The notes: a model not told the origin generated them from the sequence alone. 34,150 nt of DNA from Verrucomicrobiia bacterium (GCA_011525685.1 WYBW01000103.1:1-34150); one strand, 5' to 3'. Numbered from the stretch's first letter, positions 23,878-32,130 are shown. Program-made: numbers and translations.

Positions 23878-24927
23878 GGGTGGTTTGAACGGCAACCGGG
23901 GCAGCACCGCCAGCCGCACCATCGGTTGGCCGCAACCGGGACAACTCATCGCCCACGCCGGGCGCGGCGGCGGGGGCGGCGGTTCTTTCCAGTCCAGCAA
24001 CGCCAACACGCGCGCCCATTTCTGTTTGGCCGCTGGACTCCACCAGCCAAAATAACGCACCCGATGAAACCCCGCCGGCAACACGTGCTGCAAGAACCGC
24101 CGCAGAAACTCCGGCGTGTCCAGGGTCAGCAGTTTCCACCCACCGGTGTCCCGCGTCCGATACTGAAAGGTGGTGCGGCCGTGCTCGGTCTTCACGATCC
24201 GCTGCGCCGAGAGGGCGGTGCGTTGCACATAGGCGGCCAGGTAGCCCAGTGCCCGTTCGCCCGAACCGACCGGCTGCGTGTTCACCACCCACTCGACGCG
24301 CCACACGCGCGCCGGCACCTGAGCGAAGAGGTCCGGTCGCTCGGTTTGCAGCCGTGTGCGAAACAAGTTGCGCACCCGCCGGCTCAAGACCCGTTCGGGC
24401 AGCAGAAAGTTCGGGTCTTTGAGCCGGATCCAGCGCAGTTGGTTCTCGGACAAAAACCCGCCGGGCACGATGTAATGCACGTGCGGATGCAAGACCAGTT
24501 GGCGACTCCAGGTGTGCAGCACGCCCAGCGCCGCGGGTTCGCCGCCCAGTTTGCTCAATGCCACCTCGCGCAACGCTTGGGCAATCACCGCGAAGAGCAG
24601 GTGGTAGCAGAACTTCGGTTCGGCCCGGAACAGCAACCGCAGTCCTTCGGGCACGGTGAAGGTCAGCAGAAAATACGGGACCGGCAGCAGCCGCAGTTTG
24701 CGTTCGGCCAGCCAGTCGGCCGCGGGCAACGCGCCGCAGTTGGGACAGGCCCGATGGTGGCCGGAGTGATAGGCGAAGTGAAGGCGTGCGCAGTCGCCGC
24801 AGCGGTAGAGATGCCCGCCGCGGGCGGCGGTGCGGCAGGACAGAATGGCGTTGACCGCCCGCCGTTGTTCGGGCGTGCGGGCGGCCGCGGGATGCGCGCG
24901 CAACAGCTCGGCGAGCATGGGCTTCAA
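23875..24927 (-). CDS. IS91-family Y2 (HUH) transposase
   Basis: 350 residues, apparently complete. An N-terminal zinc-binding region (CGDCARLHF ... CPNCGALPAADWL, about 47-92) is followed by the HUH motif in VLHPHVHYIVPGG (H-V-H) and the paired catalytic tyrosines in ALGYLAAYVQ (Y-x-x-x-Y). A C-terminal CPGCG motif follows. Such enzymes nick single-stranded DNA and move elements by rolling-circle transposition. The upstream integrase remnant is the usual accessory gene of this IS91 subgroup. The element ends (oriIS, terIS) were not identified with confidence, although a 13-bp direct repeat brackets the 3' end. Whether it is still active is unknown. Confidence 0.9.
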   Translation of the reverse strand: MKPMLAELLRAHPAAARTPEQRRAVNAILSCRTAARGGHLYRCGDCARLHFAYHSGHHRACPNCGALPAADWLAERKLRLLPVPYFLLTFTVPEGLRLLFRAEPKFCYHLLFAVIAQALREVALSKLGGEPAALGVLHTWSRQLVLHPHVHYIVPGGFLSENQLRWIRLKDPNFLLPERVLSRRVRNLFRTRLQTERPDLFAQVPARVWRVEWVVNTQPVGSGERALGYLAAYVQRTALSAQRIVKTEHGRTTFQYRTRDTGGWKLLTLDTPEFLRRFLQHVLPAGFHRVRYFGWWSPAAKQKWARVLALLDWKEPPPPPPRPAWAMSCPGCGQPMVRLAVLPRLPFKPP

Positions 24928-24963
24928 AGTTCGCGGAGGAGAACGCGGACGAACCGGATCGGT

Positions 24964-25476
24964 TTAGGCCAGCAACCGTTCCAGCGCGGCGCGGGCCTGA
25001 CCCTCGTTGGTGGCGGTCAGGTGCGTGTAGATCACCGTCACGTCCAGCGATTGATGGCCGAGGTATTGCGAGATCAACCGCAAGCTCACGCCCTCCTTCA
25101 GCAGATGGGTGGCATGGCAATGGCGCAACGTATGCACCGTGGCCTGGGGATGAATCCCGCTCTCGGCCCGCGCCAGCCGGAAGGCGTTCTGCATCGCCGA
25201 GACACTCATCGGGGCGCCGGCCTGCTGCAGGCGTTGATTCAAGGGCGTGCCCCGTTCGCGCCACGCGCAACCCGGCGCCGGAAAGAGCCAGACCGGATGG
25301 CGATGCGTTTTTCAGAAGCCGCGCAGTTCCTGAAGCATCGCCGCGCTCACGGGCACGCACCGGTCCTTGCCGCCCTTGCCCTGGCGCACGTGCAGGCGCA
25401 GGCTCGCGCCGTCAATCTCGGTGACCTTGAGCCGGACGGCTTCGCCGACGCGCAGGCCGGTGTGATAGATCAGGCG
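24964..25476 (-). pseudogene. Tyrosine recombinase remnant (IS91-associated integrase) with in-frame stop
   Basis: The frame reads through HTGLRVGEAV (catalytic Arg), GKGGKDRCVPV (Lys), a TGA stop at 25312-25314, then, in the same frame, KTHRHPVWLFPAPG, HTLRHCHATHLL (H-x-x-R), LGHQSLDV and the catalytic tyrosine in VIYTHL. TGA probably replaced TGG. The N-terminal SAM-like half is missing, replaced by part of an IS110 recombinase. With both defects it cannot be a working integrase unless the C-terminal part is made separately from a TTG at 25242. It lies directly upstream of the IS91 transposase and was once its partner gene. Confidence 0.85.
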
Positions 25477-25824
25477 CAGGTCCGCCAGATACTCCGCGTC
25501 CTTCGTGTCATCCTTGGCGCGGCTGGTCACGAACGCCTCGCGATACTTCTGGAGCGTGATCGGATTGATGGGATGGAGCGTGATCCAGGCGTAAGCTTCC
25601 AGGAAGCTGATCAGGTGGACGGCGGGTTGTTCCAGGCACAGGCCGACGCGGGCGTCGGGATGTTGTTGGCGCAGTTCGGCCAGCCATTCCCAGAGCGCCT
25701 CGGGCGCCGTGTCCACGACGGCCGTGCGGCGCTGGCCGGTGGCGGTTTCAATGAGGCAGAGATCGGCCTTTTGGTCCGAGCGATCCAGGCCGAGGACCAA
25801 GTCATAGGGGTGCGGTGAGTTCAT
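25477..25824 (-). pseudogene. N-terminal part of an IS110-family recombinase, fused to integrase remnant
   Basis: About 116 residues from the ATG at 25824. They carry the IS110 DEDD RuvC-like start: LGLDRSDQKADLCL (D14), CLEQPA (E65), and INPITLQKYREAF followed by KDDTKDAEYLADL (D105/D106 and D109). The sequence then jumps without a break in frame into the tyrosine integrase. The C-terminal IS110 catalytic serine region is missing. The fusion is a recombination product of two decayed elements, not a designed fusion protein. IS110 elements use a structured bridge RNA encoded beside the recombinase gene; see the structured region just upstream. Confidence 0.8.
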
Positions 25825-26075
25825 AGGTTTTGTTTTGTGTTGTGGTTTGGGCCTCCCGCGGACTTGACCCGGCGACGGCAATATAGAAGAGTCGTCTTGC
25901 AATATAGACGACGCCCTCTGGAGTAGTCGTTAGAGGGTCCAGTCCCGCCCGGCGGGCCGGTCCATAAGCTCATCCGCCGTCGCTGAGAGCTATGGCGGAC
26001 AGGAAGTCGTCAAGCGACTGGTCGTTCGCAGACCTGACCCGCCGGGGCGGGAAAACCGATTGAGGGATAAAGCCG
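25825..26075. other. Gene-free, strongly structured DNA upstream of the IS110 remnant
   Basis: No open frame is convincing. Several stems are visible. GTCGTC and GACGAC enclose 10 bases near 25893-25914. A GC-rich arm near 25945-25961 (CCCGCCCGGCGGGCC) faces a complementary arm near 26036-26052. Between them lie TCCGCC/GGCGGA and AGTCG/CGACT hairpins. This could be the left-end non-coding part of the IS110 element with its bridge RNA, read from the minus strand, or part of a gene-less integron cassette. Neither is proved. Confidence 0.45.
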
Positions 26076-26208
26076 ATGACAAACACTGGCCATCACAATC
26101 CCCGCGCCGCACTGGCGGCGACGAAGTTATTCACCGTCGGAGCGGCGGGTGAATCCCTGCGGCCCACCGCCCCGCCGATGAATAACTTCGGATAACCTAT
26201 ATTGGTCG
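26076..26208. other. Probable large attC site of an integron cassette
   Basis: It ends with GGTCG-TTAGC, the crossover box (G26208 then TT). The centre is a 69-base hairpin: CGAAGTTATTCA (26122-26133) and TGAATAACTTCG (26179-26190) are perfect complements, and the inner sequence pairs further. A possible outer partner, AAC at 26082-26084, pairs with the terminal GTT. The size of about 133 bases fits long attC sites. The cassette that owned it is not recognisable. Confidence 0.55.
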
Positions 26209-26224
26209 TTAGCTGTCATCAGAT

Positions 26225-26686
26225 ATGTCGCCATCATCGCGAGACCTCGCCGACATTCTATCTCACATCCGCTATGAGATTGAGATGGCTTTCATCATTC
26301 CGCATCACAACCCCAAGGACGGGCATATTCGTGAGTCTCTCTTTCTTTCCATGCTCATTCATGCCCGGATTCTTCTCTACTTCTTTGAGTCCACTGATCG
26401 CCGACAGGATGATGTGTTGTGTTCTGATTTTGGGTTTTCCACCCGCCCGGTGGGCCTTGCACCAGCGCATCGCACACGATTCAATAAGGACATGATGCAT
26501 CTGACATACTCGCGGCTGCGTCACACGCCGGACACGAAGCCTTGGCCGCTTCAAGATATTCTACAGCCATTGCTTTTGCGTTCATGTGAGTTCATTGATT
26601 TTGTCATCGCGAATCCACCAGCACACGCGAGTCCCGAAGAGCTTTCTCACTGGAAGCTTCTCAAGAAGACTTTCAACAAAGAATGA
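26225..26686 (+). CDS. Integron-cassette hypothetical protein
   Basis: 153 residues, with visibly lower GC than the neighbouring genes, as foreign cassette genes often show. It starts 5 bases after the cassette R' arm, and its stop overlaps the complementary R'' arm, so the cassette is almost all gene. It has a helical look: HIRYEIEMAFIIPH, SLFLSMLIHARILLYFFES, NKDMMHLTYSRLRH and LQDILQPLLLRSCEFIDFVI. The LIHARILLYFFES and HLTYSRLR stretches look conserved-type. There is no signal peptide or clear transmembrane helix. I cannot assign a function. Cassettes usually lack promoters and are read from outside; none is evident here. Confidence 0.8.
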   Translation: MSPSSRDLADILSHIRYEIEMAFIIPHHNPKDGHIRESLFLSMLIHARILLYFFESTDRRQDDVLCSDFGFSTRPVGLAPAHRTRFNKDMMHLTYSRLRHTPDTKPWPLQDILQPLLLRSCEFIDFVIANPPAHASPEELSHWKLLKKTFNKE

Positions 26687-26689
26687 TGA

Positions 26690-26752
26690 CAGCTAACCTC
26701 CAAGCATAGCTTTGGCCGACTGAGCGGAGCGAAGGAGCGTCAAAGCTAAGCG
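26690..26752 (+). other. attC recombination site of the 544-bp cassette
   Basis: The R'' box is CAGCTAAC (26690-26697). The L''/L' stem is GCATAGCTTTG (26704-26714) against CAAAGCTAAGC (26741-26751), pairing at 10 of 11 positions around a 26-base loop. The site ends in AAGCG before TTG. AAGCGTT is the usual right-hand attC core. In the circular cassette the site would close with TTAGCTGTC, giving a perfect R''/R' match. Confidence 0.8.
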
Positions 26753-26880
26753 TTGTTGAACCCGCCCTCCTTCGCGCTGCGCGCTACGGAGGGCAGGCCC
26801 GTCGAATTTCCCCAGTTTCTCCTTTGCGGTTTGCTTTTCGGCCCGGTCCGCCCTGCCCTCGCGCCACTCATGGCTCGCCG

Positions 26881-26919
26881 CCGGCTGGGTGTTCACCACC
26901 CACTCGACGCGCCAGACGC
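26881..26919 (-). pseudogene. 39-bp fragment of the IS91 transposase gene
   Basis: The stretch matches 24270-24308 of the intact transposase at 37 of 39 positions and on the minus strand encodes VWRVEWVVNTQP. It is a remnant of a second related element copy. The rest of 26753-27044 contains no gene I can support. Confidence 0.7.
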
Positions 26920-27044
26920 TTCACCGACTCCTTTGTGGCGGGCATTTGCGCCCGCGACTCCGGGAGTCGCGTTGGTGTTCGCTTTGCAACACCGCCCTCA
27001 TCCCGAGCTCAATCTGACGTCCGCTTCGGCAGATCGGGATGGTC

Positions 27045-27257
27045 GTGCGCATCTCAGTTTATTGCGGCCTGGCATTCCTGGCGTAGCGCAGGTTTCCCAA
27101 CCTGCGGTATCGCCGACTTCCAGTCGGCGGGCCCAGGCACGGCGTGACAGACCAGGAGTTCGCGGCGTTTGCGGATTGGAAATCCGCGATCCGGCAGACT
27201 GGAAGTCTGCGCTACGACATCGCCCCGGCGACCTCCAAAAAAAAGGGAGATGCGCCC
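27045..27257. mobile_element. 213-bp MITE-like element, copy D (inverted)
   Basis: It begins GTGCGCATCTCA and ends GAGATGCGCCC, with its 133-bp core at 27083-27215 and the same geometry as copy A but in reverse orientation. Flanks share GGATGG (27037-27042 and 27258-27263), a possible imperfect target duplication. It lies directly upstream of the TIGR03790-like gene and could influence its promoter. Confidence 0.75.
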
Positions 27258-27340
27258 GGATGGACTCGGCTGGCGCGCTTGAACTTTACGCCGGCGCTTT
27301 CCTGCGCGATACTCCGCCCGTGAACACCCGGGGCCGGTGC

Positions 27341-29926
27341 ATGACCGGTATGAGTTTCTGGCTGGCGTCCGCCGCGATGCTTTTCGCGGGCGGCAGCGGT
27401 TTGAATGTGGTGGTGGTGGTGAATCAAGACAGCCCCGACTCCGTTGAACTGGGCAATTACTATTGCGAGAAGCGCCAGGTGCCGCCCCAGAATGTCTTGC
27501 GGATCAACTGGACCGGCAGCCGCGTGGCTTGGACGCGTACCCAGTTGGAAACCAGCCTGCGCGCGCCGTTGAACGCGATGCTGGCCGCCCGGCAATTGAC
27601 CAACCAGATTGAGTACGTCCTGCTGTCCATGGACATTCCCTATCGGGTCACGGAGACGGGTTCGCCCCTGGTTTCCGGCATCAACAGCACCACGGCGTGT
27701 CTGTTCTACGGTTTCAAGCCGGATGGCATGTGTCCGACGTGTCCGCAGTGTTGCCCGGGTTGCAGCCTGCCCGCCGGCAGCGCCAGCGCTTATGCCGGGA
27801 GCGAGGGGATTTACCGCCAGACGCCGCCGATCAGCGCCACCAGCAATTCCTGGCTGGCGATGATGTTGACTTCCAGCAACCTCGCCCAGGCCAGGGCGCT
27901 GGTGGATCGGGGCGTGGCGAGTGACGCTTCCTTCCCCACCCAGACTGCGTATCTGCTGCGGGTGCCCGACCATAATCTCGATCCGTTCCGGAGTGTTCGC
28001 TATTTGCAGTTCGACGATGCCATCTTTGAAGCGCGCTTGCGCAGCACCGCGCGGCTCGCGCGATCCAACGCCTTTCCCAGCTCGGTGGGATTTCACTTCG
28101 GTTCGCAATTTGGCCGGGGAGTGCTTTATGCCCTGCCAGGTTTCGCGCCCGGGGCGATGGCGGACAATCTGACCTCGTTCGGCGGCTACCTGTTCGAGAA
28201 CACCGGCATGATTGACGCGCTGGATTATTTGATCGCCGGCGCGACCGCCAGCCACGGCACGGTGGTGGAGCCGTGCAACTATCTCGAGAAGTTCGCCTCT
28301 CCGCGAAATTACTTTTATCAAGCGCGCGGCTTCACGGTGGCGGAGTGTTATTATCTGAGCGTGACCAATCCGTATCAAGGCATCCTCGTGGGCGAACCGC
28401 TGGCCGCGCCGTTCGCGTTGCCGCCGAGCGGTTCGTGGACCGCACTGCCGGCGGGAGCGGCGCTGACCGGGACCACGAATCTTTCCCTGGAGTTTCACGC
28501 CGCCGGACCGGACCGGCCTGTGCAGCAGGTGGACCTGTTCTTGAACGGCACGTTTCTCCAAACGCTCACGAATCTGCCGCCGCGTCCCAACAACCTCGTT
28601 TATGTCACGCTCAACGGGTTTCCCACGAATTACATCGTGCCGGTCAGCGCCACCTTGAAATCCGTGACGACCGAGCTTGCCGCGCGGCTCAACCAGACCG
28701 CCTACTCGAACGCGACCAAAGTCGCCGCCCTCGCGCGGGGCGACCGCATTGAACTGCGATCTTCGGCGCTGGCGGCCCGGGGCAACTCGCTTTCGTTGAG
28801 CGTCAGCAATCATGTTGGCACCGCTTCCGCGCTGACGACGCATCCGCTGGCGGCCCGGCCGGATTTTCTCGACACCACGGCGCTGGGGTTGAGGAGTTTT
28901 ACGATCACCAACGCGGTGCTCGAAAGCAGCTTTTTGCATTTGAGCGTGACCAAGACCAACGGCCTCGTGGTCAACGTGGGCGTGACGAATCCGCCGGGCA
29001 ACACCAGCACCGCCACGCTCATCGAGTCCCTCATCAGCCAGGTGAACGCCCATCCCGCGTTGGAGGCGGCGGACGGTGTGAGCGCGGATGATTTTGTCTC
29101 CTACGAACTGTGGCTGGGCCGGCCGGGGGGCGAGTTCAACCTGACCGCCCGCAGCCCGGGCTGGCCGGAGTCGCAGATTCAAGCGACGCTGACCGCTTCC
29201 GCCAACCTCAGCGTGGCGCCCGCGGGCAACGTCCGGCTGGATGAAAACGTCAACGACCTGCGCCCGCGCAATCATCTCTACGTCACTGCGGGCTTCACCC
29301 ACCTGCCGCTGACTTTCAGTTTCAACACGACCACCCTGCCGGACGGTCATCATGAGTTGACCGCGGTCGCCTACGAAGGCAGCCACGTGCGGACGCAACA
29401 GCGGATTTCACAGACTGTCCGCGTCACCAATTCGCCGCTGGCCGCGGAGTTCGTCTGTCTGGTGGGCGGCACCCACACGGCGCTCGAGGCCACGCTCCAG
29501 TTTTCCGTTGTGGCCAACACCAACAACATCTCGCGCATTGAGTTGTTCAGCACCGGCGGAGCGTTGACCAACGTCACCGGCCAGTCCGCGGTGATCTTTT
29601 CCGTCCCGGCGGCCAGCCTGGGCATCGGCCTTCATCCGTTTCATGCGATGGTGACCCGCGCGGATGGAAAGCAGTACCGCACGGAAACCAAGTGGTTGCG
29701 GCTCATCGGGCCGGAGCCACCGTTCGCGCTGTCCATCCGCGGCCCCGCTCCCACGCTGACCTGGCCGGCCACCGCCGGACGGCGTTATGAGGTGTTGAGC
29801 ACGACCAATCTCGCCGACAGCTTTCAATTTCGAGATGCGCTCATACCTTCCAATTCCATCGGACAGTGGTCGGAAACGAACAACTCGGCCTCGCCGCGGC
29901 TCTATCGCGTTCAAGTGCCACCATGA
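27341..29926 (+). CDS. Large secreted TIGR03790-family-like protein
   Basis: 861 residues from the ATG at 27341, or 858 from 27350. The frame is open much further upstream, but that part is translated MITE copy D. A signal peptide (about 4-20, SFWLASAAMLFAGGSG) leads into VVVVVNQDSPDSVELGNYYCEKRQVPPQNVLRINW, typical of TIGR03790 proteins (written here with its interruption: NQDSPDSVELGNYY at about 28-41). A cysteine cluster (CPTCPQCCPGC, about 130-140) is unusual and could bind metal or form disulfides. The C-terminal half has Ig-like beta-sandwich repeats and a verrucomicrobial-style tail (SPRLYRVQVPP). Function is unknown. A secreted S8 protease gene follows on the same strand. Confidence 0.85.
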   Translation: MTGMSFWLASAAMLFAGGSGLNVVVVVNQDSPDSVELGNYYCEKRQVPPQNVLRINWTGSRVAWTRTQLETSLRAPLNAMLAARQLTNQIEYVLLSMDIPYRVTETGSPLVSGINSTTACLFYGFKPDGMCPTCPQCCPGCSLPAGSASAYAGSEGIYRQTPPISATSNSWLAMMLTSSNLAQARALVDRGVASDASFPTQTAYLLRVPDHNLDPFRSVRYLQFDDAIFEARLRSTARLARSNAFPSSVGFHFGSQFGRGVLYALPGFAPGAMADNLTSFGGYLFENTGMIDALDYLIAGATASHGTVVEPCNYLEKFASPRNYFYQARGFTVAECYYLSVTNPYQGILVGEPLAAPFALPPSGSWTALPAGAALTGTTNLSLEFHAAGPDRPVQQVDLFLNGTFLQTLTNLPPRPNNLVYVTLNGFPTNYIVPVSATLKSVTTELAARLNQTAYSNATKVAALARGDRIELRSSALAARGNSLSLSVSNHVGTASALTTHPLAARPDFLDTTALGLRSFTITNAVLESSFLHLSVTKTNGLVVNVGVTNPPGNTSTATLIESLISQVNAHPALEAADGVSADDFVSYELWLGRPGGEFNLTARSPGWPESQIQATLTASANLSVAPAGNVRLDENVNDLRPRNHLYVTAGFTHLPLTFSFNTTTLPDGHHELTAVAYEGSHVRTQQRISQTVRVTNSPLAAEFVCLVGGTHTALEATLQFSVVANTNNISRIELFSTGGALTNVTGQSAVIFSVPAASLGIGLHPFHAMVTRADGKQYRTETKWLRLIGPEPPFALSIRGPAPTLTWPATAGRRYEVLSTTNLADSFQFRDALIPSNSIGQWSETNNSASPRLYRVQVPP

Positions 29927-29985
29927 TTTCATGTTCGACCATCCCACATTGAACCAAAGCGTGTTGACCCGCGTCTGTTAAAGGT

Positions 29986-31377
29986 ATGAATCGCCTCCGC
30001 ACCTGTTTGCTGCTTGGCCTCTGGCTGGGAATGGCTTCGACCGCCCCCGGCGCCGCGGCCAACACGAACCTCCTGGTGTGGCATCGGACCGCGGACCGGG
30101 TGGATGCGGATGTGCGGGGCTGGGATTTGCATGGCCTGCTGGAGCGCGTGGCGATGGAGACGGGCTGGCAAGTGTATGTGGAACCCAACTCGAATCATCG
30201 GGCTTCCGCCAAGTTCAAAGACCTGCCCTCGGGTGAAGCGTTGCGGCTGTTGCTGGGCGATTTGAACTTCGCGCTCGTGCCGAGGACCAACGCCAGCCCG
30301 CGGTTGTTTGTCTTTCGCACGGCGATGCAAAACGCCACGCGCGAAGTCCGGCCGTCACCCGGACGCGACCGGCGGGAGATTTCGCCCCGGCGCGTTCCCG
30401 ATCAACTCATCGTCCGGCTCAAGCCCGGCGCGGACATCGAAGCGTGGGCGCGGTTGTTGAACGCCAAGGTGATTGGCCAGATTCCCGAACTGGACGCTTA
30501 TCTCCTGGAGTTTGCAGACGCAGCGGCGGTCGAGGCCGCGCGTGTGCAACTGGGCAACGGCACGGACGTGGCGGCGGTGGATTACAATTATTACATTGAG
30601 CAACCGGAACCTTCGCGCGGGCTGCTGGCGGCGTCCACGCCTCCGCTCTCGTTGCAGCTCAAACCACCGGGCGATTCCGGCCGCATGATCGTGGGATTGG
30701 TGGACACGGCGGTGCAACCCTTTGGGGGCAACCTCGACGCCTTTTTTCTCCAGCAGATCTCCGTGGCCGGCGAGGCCACGCCCAATCCGCTGACGCCAAC
30801 TCACGGCACTTCGATGGCGGAAACGATTTTGCGCAGCCTGGAGATTGTGACCAAGGGCAACACCTCGGTGCAGATTCTGCCGGTGGATGTTTACGGGCCA
30901 AACCCGGAAACCACCAGTTGGCACGTGGCCATGGGCATCGTTCAGGCAGTGAACAACGGCGCCACGGTCGTCAATCTGAGTCTGGGCGGCGCCGGCGACA
31001 GCGTGGTGCTTCGCGACGTGGTGCAGTCGGTTTCGGCCCGCGGCATCCCGATTTTCGCCGCGGCGGGAAATGAACCGGTCGCCACGCCTTTCTTCCCCGC
31101 GGCGTATCCGGAAGTGACCGCGGTAACCGCCCGGGCCGGCCAAGCCTCAGTTCCCGGCCAGGCCACGATTGCGCCCTACGCGAACTACGGCAGCTTCGTG
31201 GATCTGGCGGCGCCGGATGCGAGCATTGTCTATTTCGGCGACCGGCCTTGGTACGTGCGAGGAACGTCGGCGGCGGCGGCCTACACCAGCGGCATGGCTG
31301 CCGCTCTGGCGGAAACCACCCGGCAGAACTGGGGGGATATTCAGGCGATCCTGCGGCGCAACTTCCCCGTGCCCTGA
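29986..31377 (+). CDS. Secreted subtilisin-like (S8) protease with STN-like domain
   Basis: 463 residues. A signal peptide (about 1-25) precedes a STN/secretin-N-like domain at about 37-99, with VRGWDLHGLLERVAMETG and EALRLLLGDLNFALVP. A prodomain like fervidolysin's follows at about 136-206 (RRVPDQLIVRLKPGADI). The S8 catalytic triad is D240 (GLVDTAV), H273 (THGTSMAE) and S428 (RGTSAAAA), with the oxyanion Asn N362 (AAGNEP). The enzyme should be exported and self-processed. STN domains usually belong to TonB receptors or secretins, so their presence on a protease is uncommon. It starts 59 bases after the TIGR03790-like gene and is probably co-expressed. No regulator is visible. Confidence 0.88.
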   Translation: MNRLRTCLLLGLWLGMASTAPGAAANTNLLVWHRTADRVDADVRGWDLHGLLERVAMETGWQVYVEPNSNHRASAKFKDLPSGEALRLLLGDLNFALVPRTNASPRLFVFRTAMQNATREVRPSPGRDRREISPRRVPDQLIVRLKPGADIEAWARLLNAKVIGQIPELDAYLLEFADAAAVEAARVQLGNGTDVAAVDYNYYIEQPEPSRGLLAASTPPLSLQLKPPGDSGRMIVGLVDTAVQPFGGNLDAFFLQQISVAGEATPNPLTPTHGTSMAETILRSLEIVTKGNTSVQILPVDVYGPNPETTSWHVAMGIVQAVNNGATVVNLSLGGAGDSVVLRDVVQSVSARGIPIFAAAGNEPVATPFFPAAYPEVTAVTARAGQASVPGQATIAPYANYGSFVDLAAPDASIVYFGDRPWYVRGTSAAAAYTSGMAAALAETTRQNWGDIQAILRRNFPVP

Positions 31378-31549
31378 ACGCTGCGCTCCGCAGCCGAGGC
31401 GAGCCTCAGCGCGGTGTCCGATGATGCAGCGCGCTTTCTCAATCAGGACGCGGGGACGGGCTCAAGCCACGTCGCACCAAGAGAAGCACGAAAGCTGTGG
31501 TGTTTCCTTTCGCGGTCCGGCGGATTGACCGCGCCTTCTCAATCGGGGT

Positions 31550-31705
31550 TCAGTGCGACAAGCAACCGAACTTGGCGAAAGCCACCAGGTAAACGAGCGT
31601 GGCAACGATCAGCAGCCACGGTTTGCCGGCAAAGGCGAGCAGGATGGCCCATCCGATCACGGCGGCAATCAACAAGTAAGCCAGAATCGCCAGACAGAAA
31701 TTCAT
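31550..31705 (-). CDS. 51-residue two-TM membrane protein
   Basis: On the minus strand an ATG at 31705 opens a 51-codon frame: MNFCLAILAYLLIAAVIGWA, then ILLAFAGKPWLLIVATLVYL, then VAFAKFGCLSH. It consists almost wholly of two hydrophobic helices joined by a short GKPW turn, with a cysteine near each end. Such a run is unlikely by chance in GC-rich intergenic DNA. I do not recognise the family. The adjacent 31378-31549 stretch shows nothing I can name. Confidence 0.6.
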   Translation of the reverse strand: MNFCLAILAYLLIAAVIGWAILLAFAGKPWLLIVATLVYLVAFAKFGCLSH

Positions 31706-31818
31706 GCCGTGGAGTTTAGCAATCGGCTCGCCGGACGCAAGTCGCAGAAACGGTCGCAGGAGCGGCCTAGCGCCCTCGCACAGGACACTCGACGCGGATG
31801 GCTTAGCGGTTCAGCCAG

Positions 31819-31890
31819 AATCCGAAATCCGAATGGCTGGCCGGTCCAAGGCTGGCGTCGGCGTTCGGATTTCACTCCTTCGGATTTCGG
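31819..31890. repeat. Inverted repeat of ATCCGAAATCCGAA modules
   Basis: AATCCGAAATCCGAA (31819-31833) faces TTCGGATTTCACTCC and CTTCGGATTTCGG (31864-31890). It is the same family as the repeat at 3533-3638. The rest of the 31706-32130 gap holds no other feature I can name. Confidence 0.6.
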
Positions 31891-32130
31891 ACGTTAACGA
31901 AGAAGAACGGCTGACATTCGACTTGAGGGCGGCCCGGCAGGCCGACACCGGCAGACTCCCAGTTGATCGGCAATTCCCGCTCCTAACTCGCGGTGAAGCG
32001 TGCCGTCATGCCAGGTCCTTCCAACATCCGGCTTGCGCCGGGAGGGCTGACCGGCACAGAATCCGGCCCGGTGGTCGAACCGAATCAACGACCGTCGAAG
32101 GGCTTTTAACTTCGCACTGGAAACGTAACC

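Larger units (their letters stand above)
26209..26752 (+). mobile_element. Integron gene cassette (544 bp) with its own attC
   Basis: The cassette starts at TT of GTTAGCTGTCATC (26208-26220). The R'' box before its own attC, GATGACAGCTAAC (26685-26697), is the exact 13-base complement. That is expected because a cassette's R' half ends up at its front after integration. The site ends AAGCG-TTG at 26752. One gene fills the cassette with minimal spacing. No integron integrase is in the window, so this fits a CALIN (attC cluster lacking integrase) remnant. Confidence 0.8.

Noticed and set aside
23584..25818. A 744-codon plus-strand frame across the transposase region
   Set aside because: It is antisense to the IS91 transposase, the integrase and IS110 remnants, whose catalytic motifs are all on the minus strand.
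26753..27340. N-terminal extension of the TIGR03790-like protein
   Set aside because: The extension translates an IS91 fragment and MITE copy D; the signal peptide begins only after 27341.
27212..29398. A 728-codon frame antisense to the TIGR03790-like gene
   Set aside because: Arginine- and glutamine-rich translation without domains; a by-product of high GC. The sense protein is clearly recognisable.
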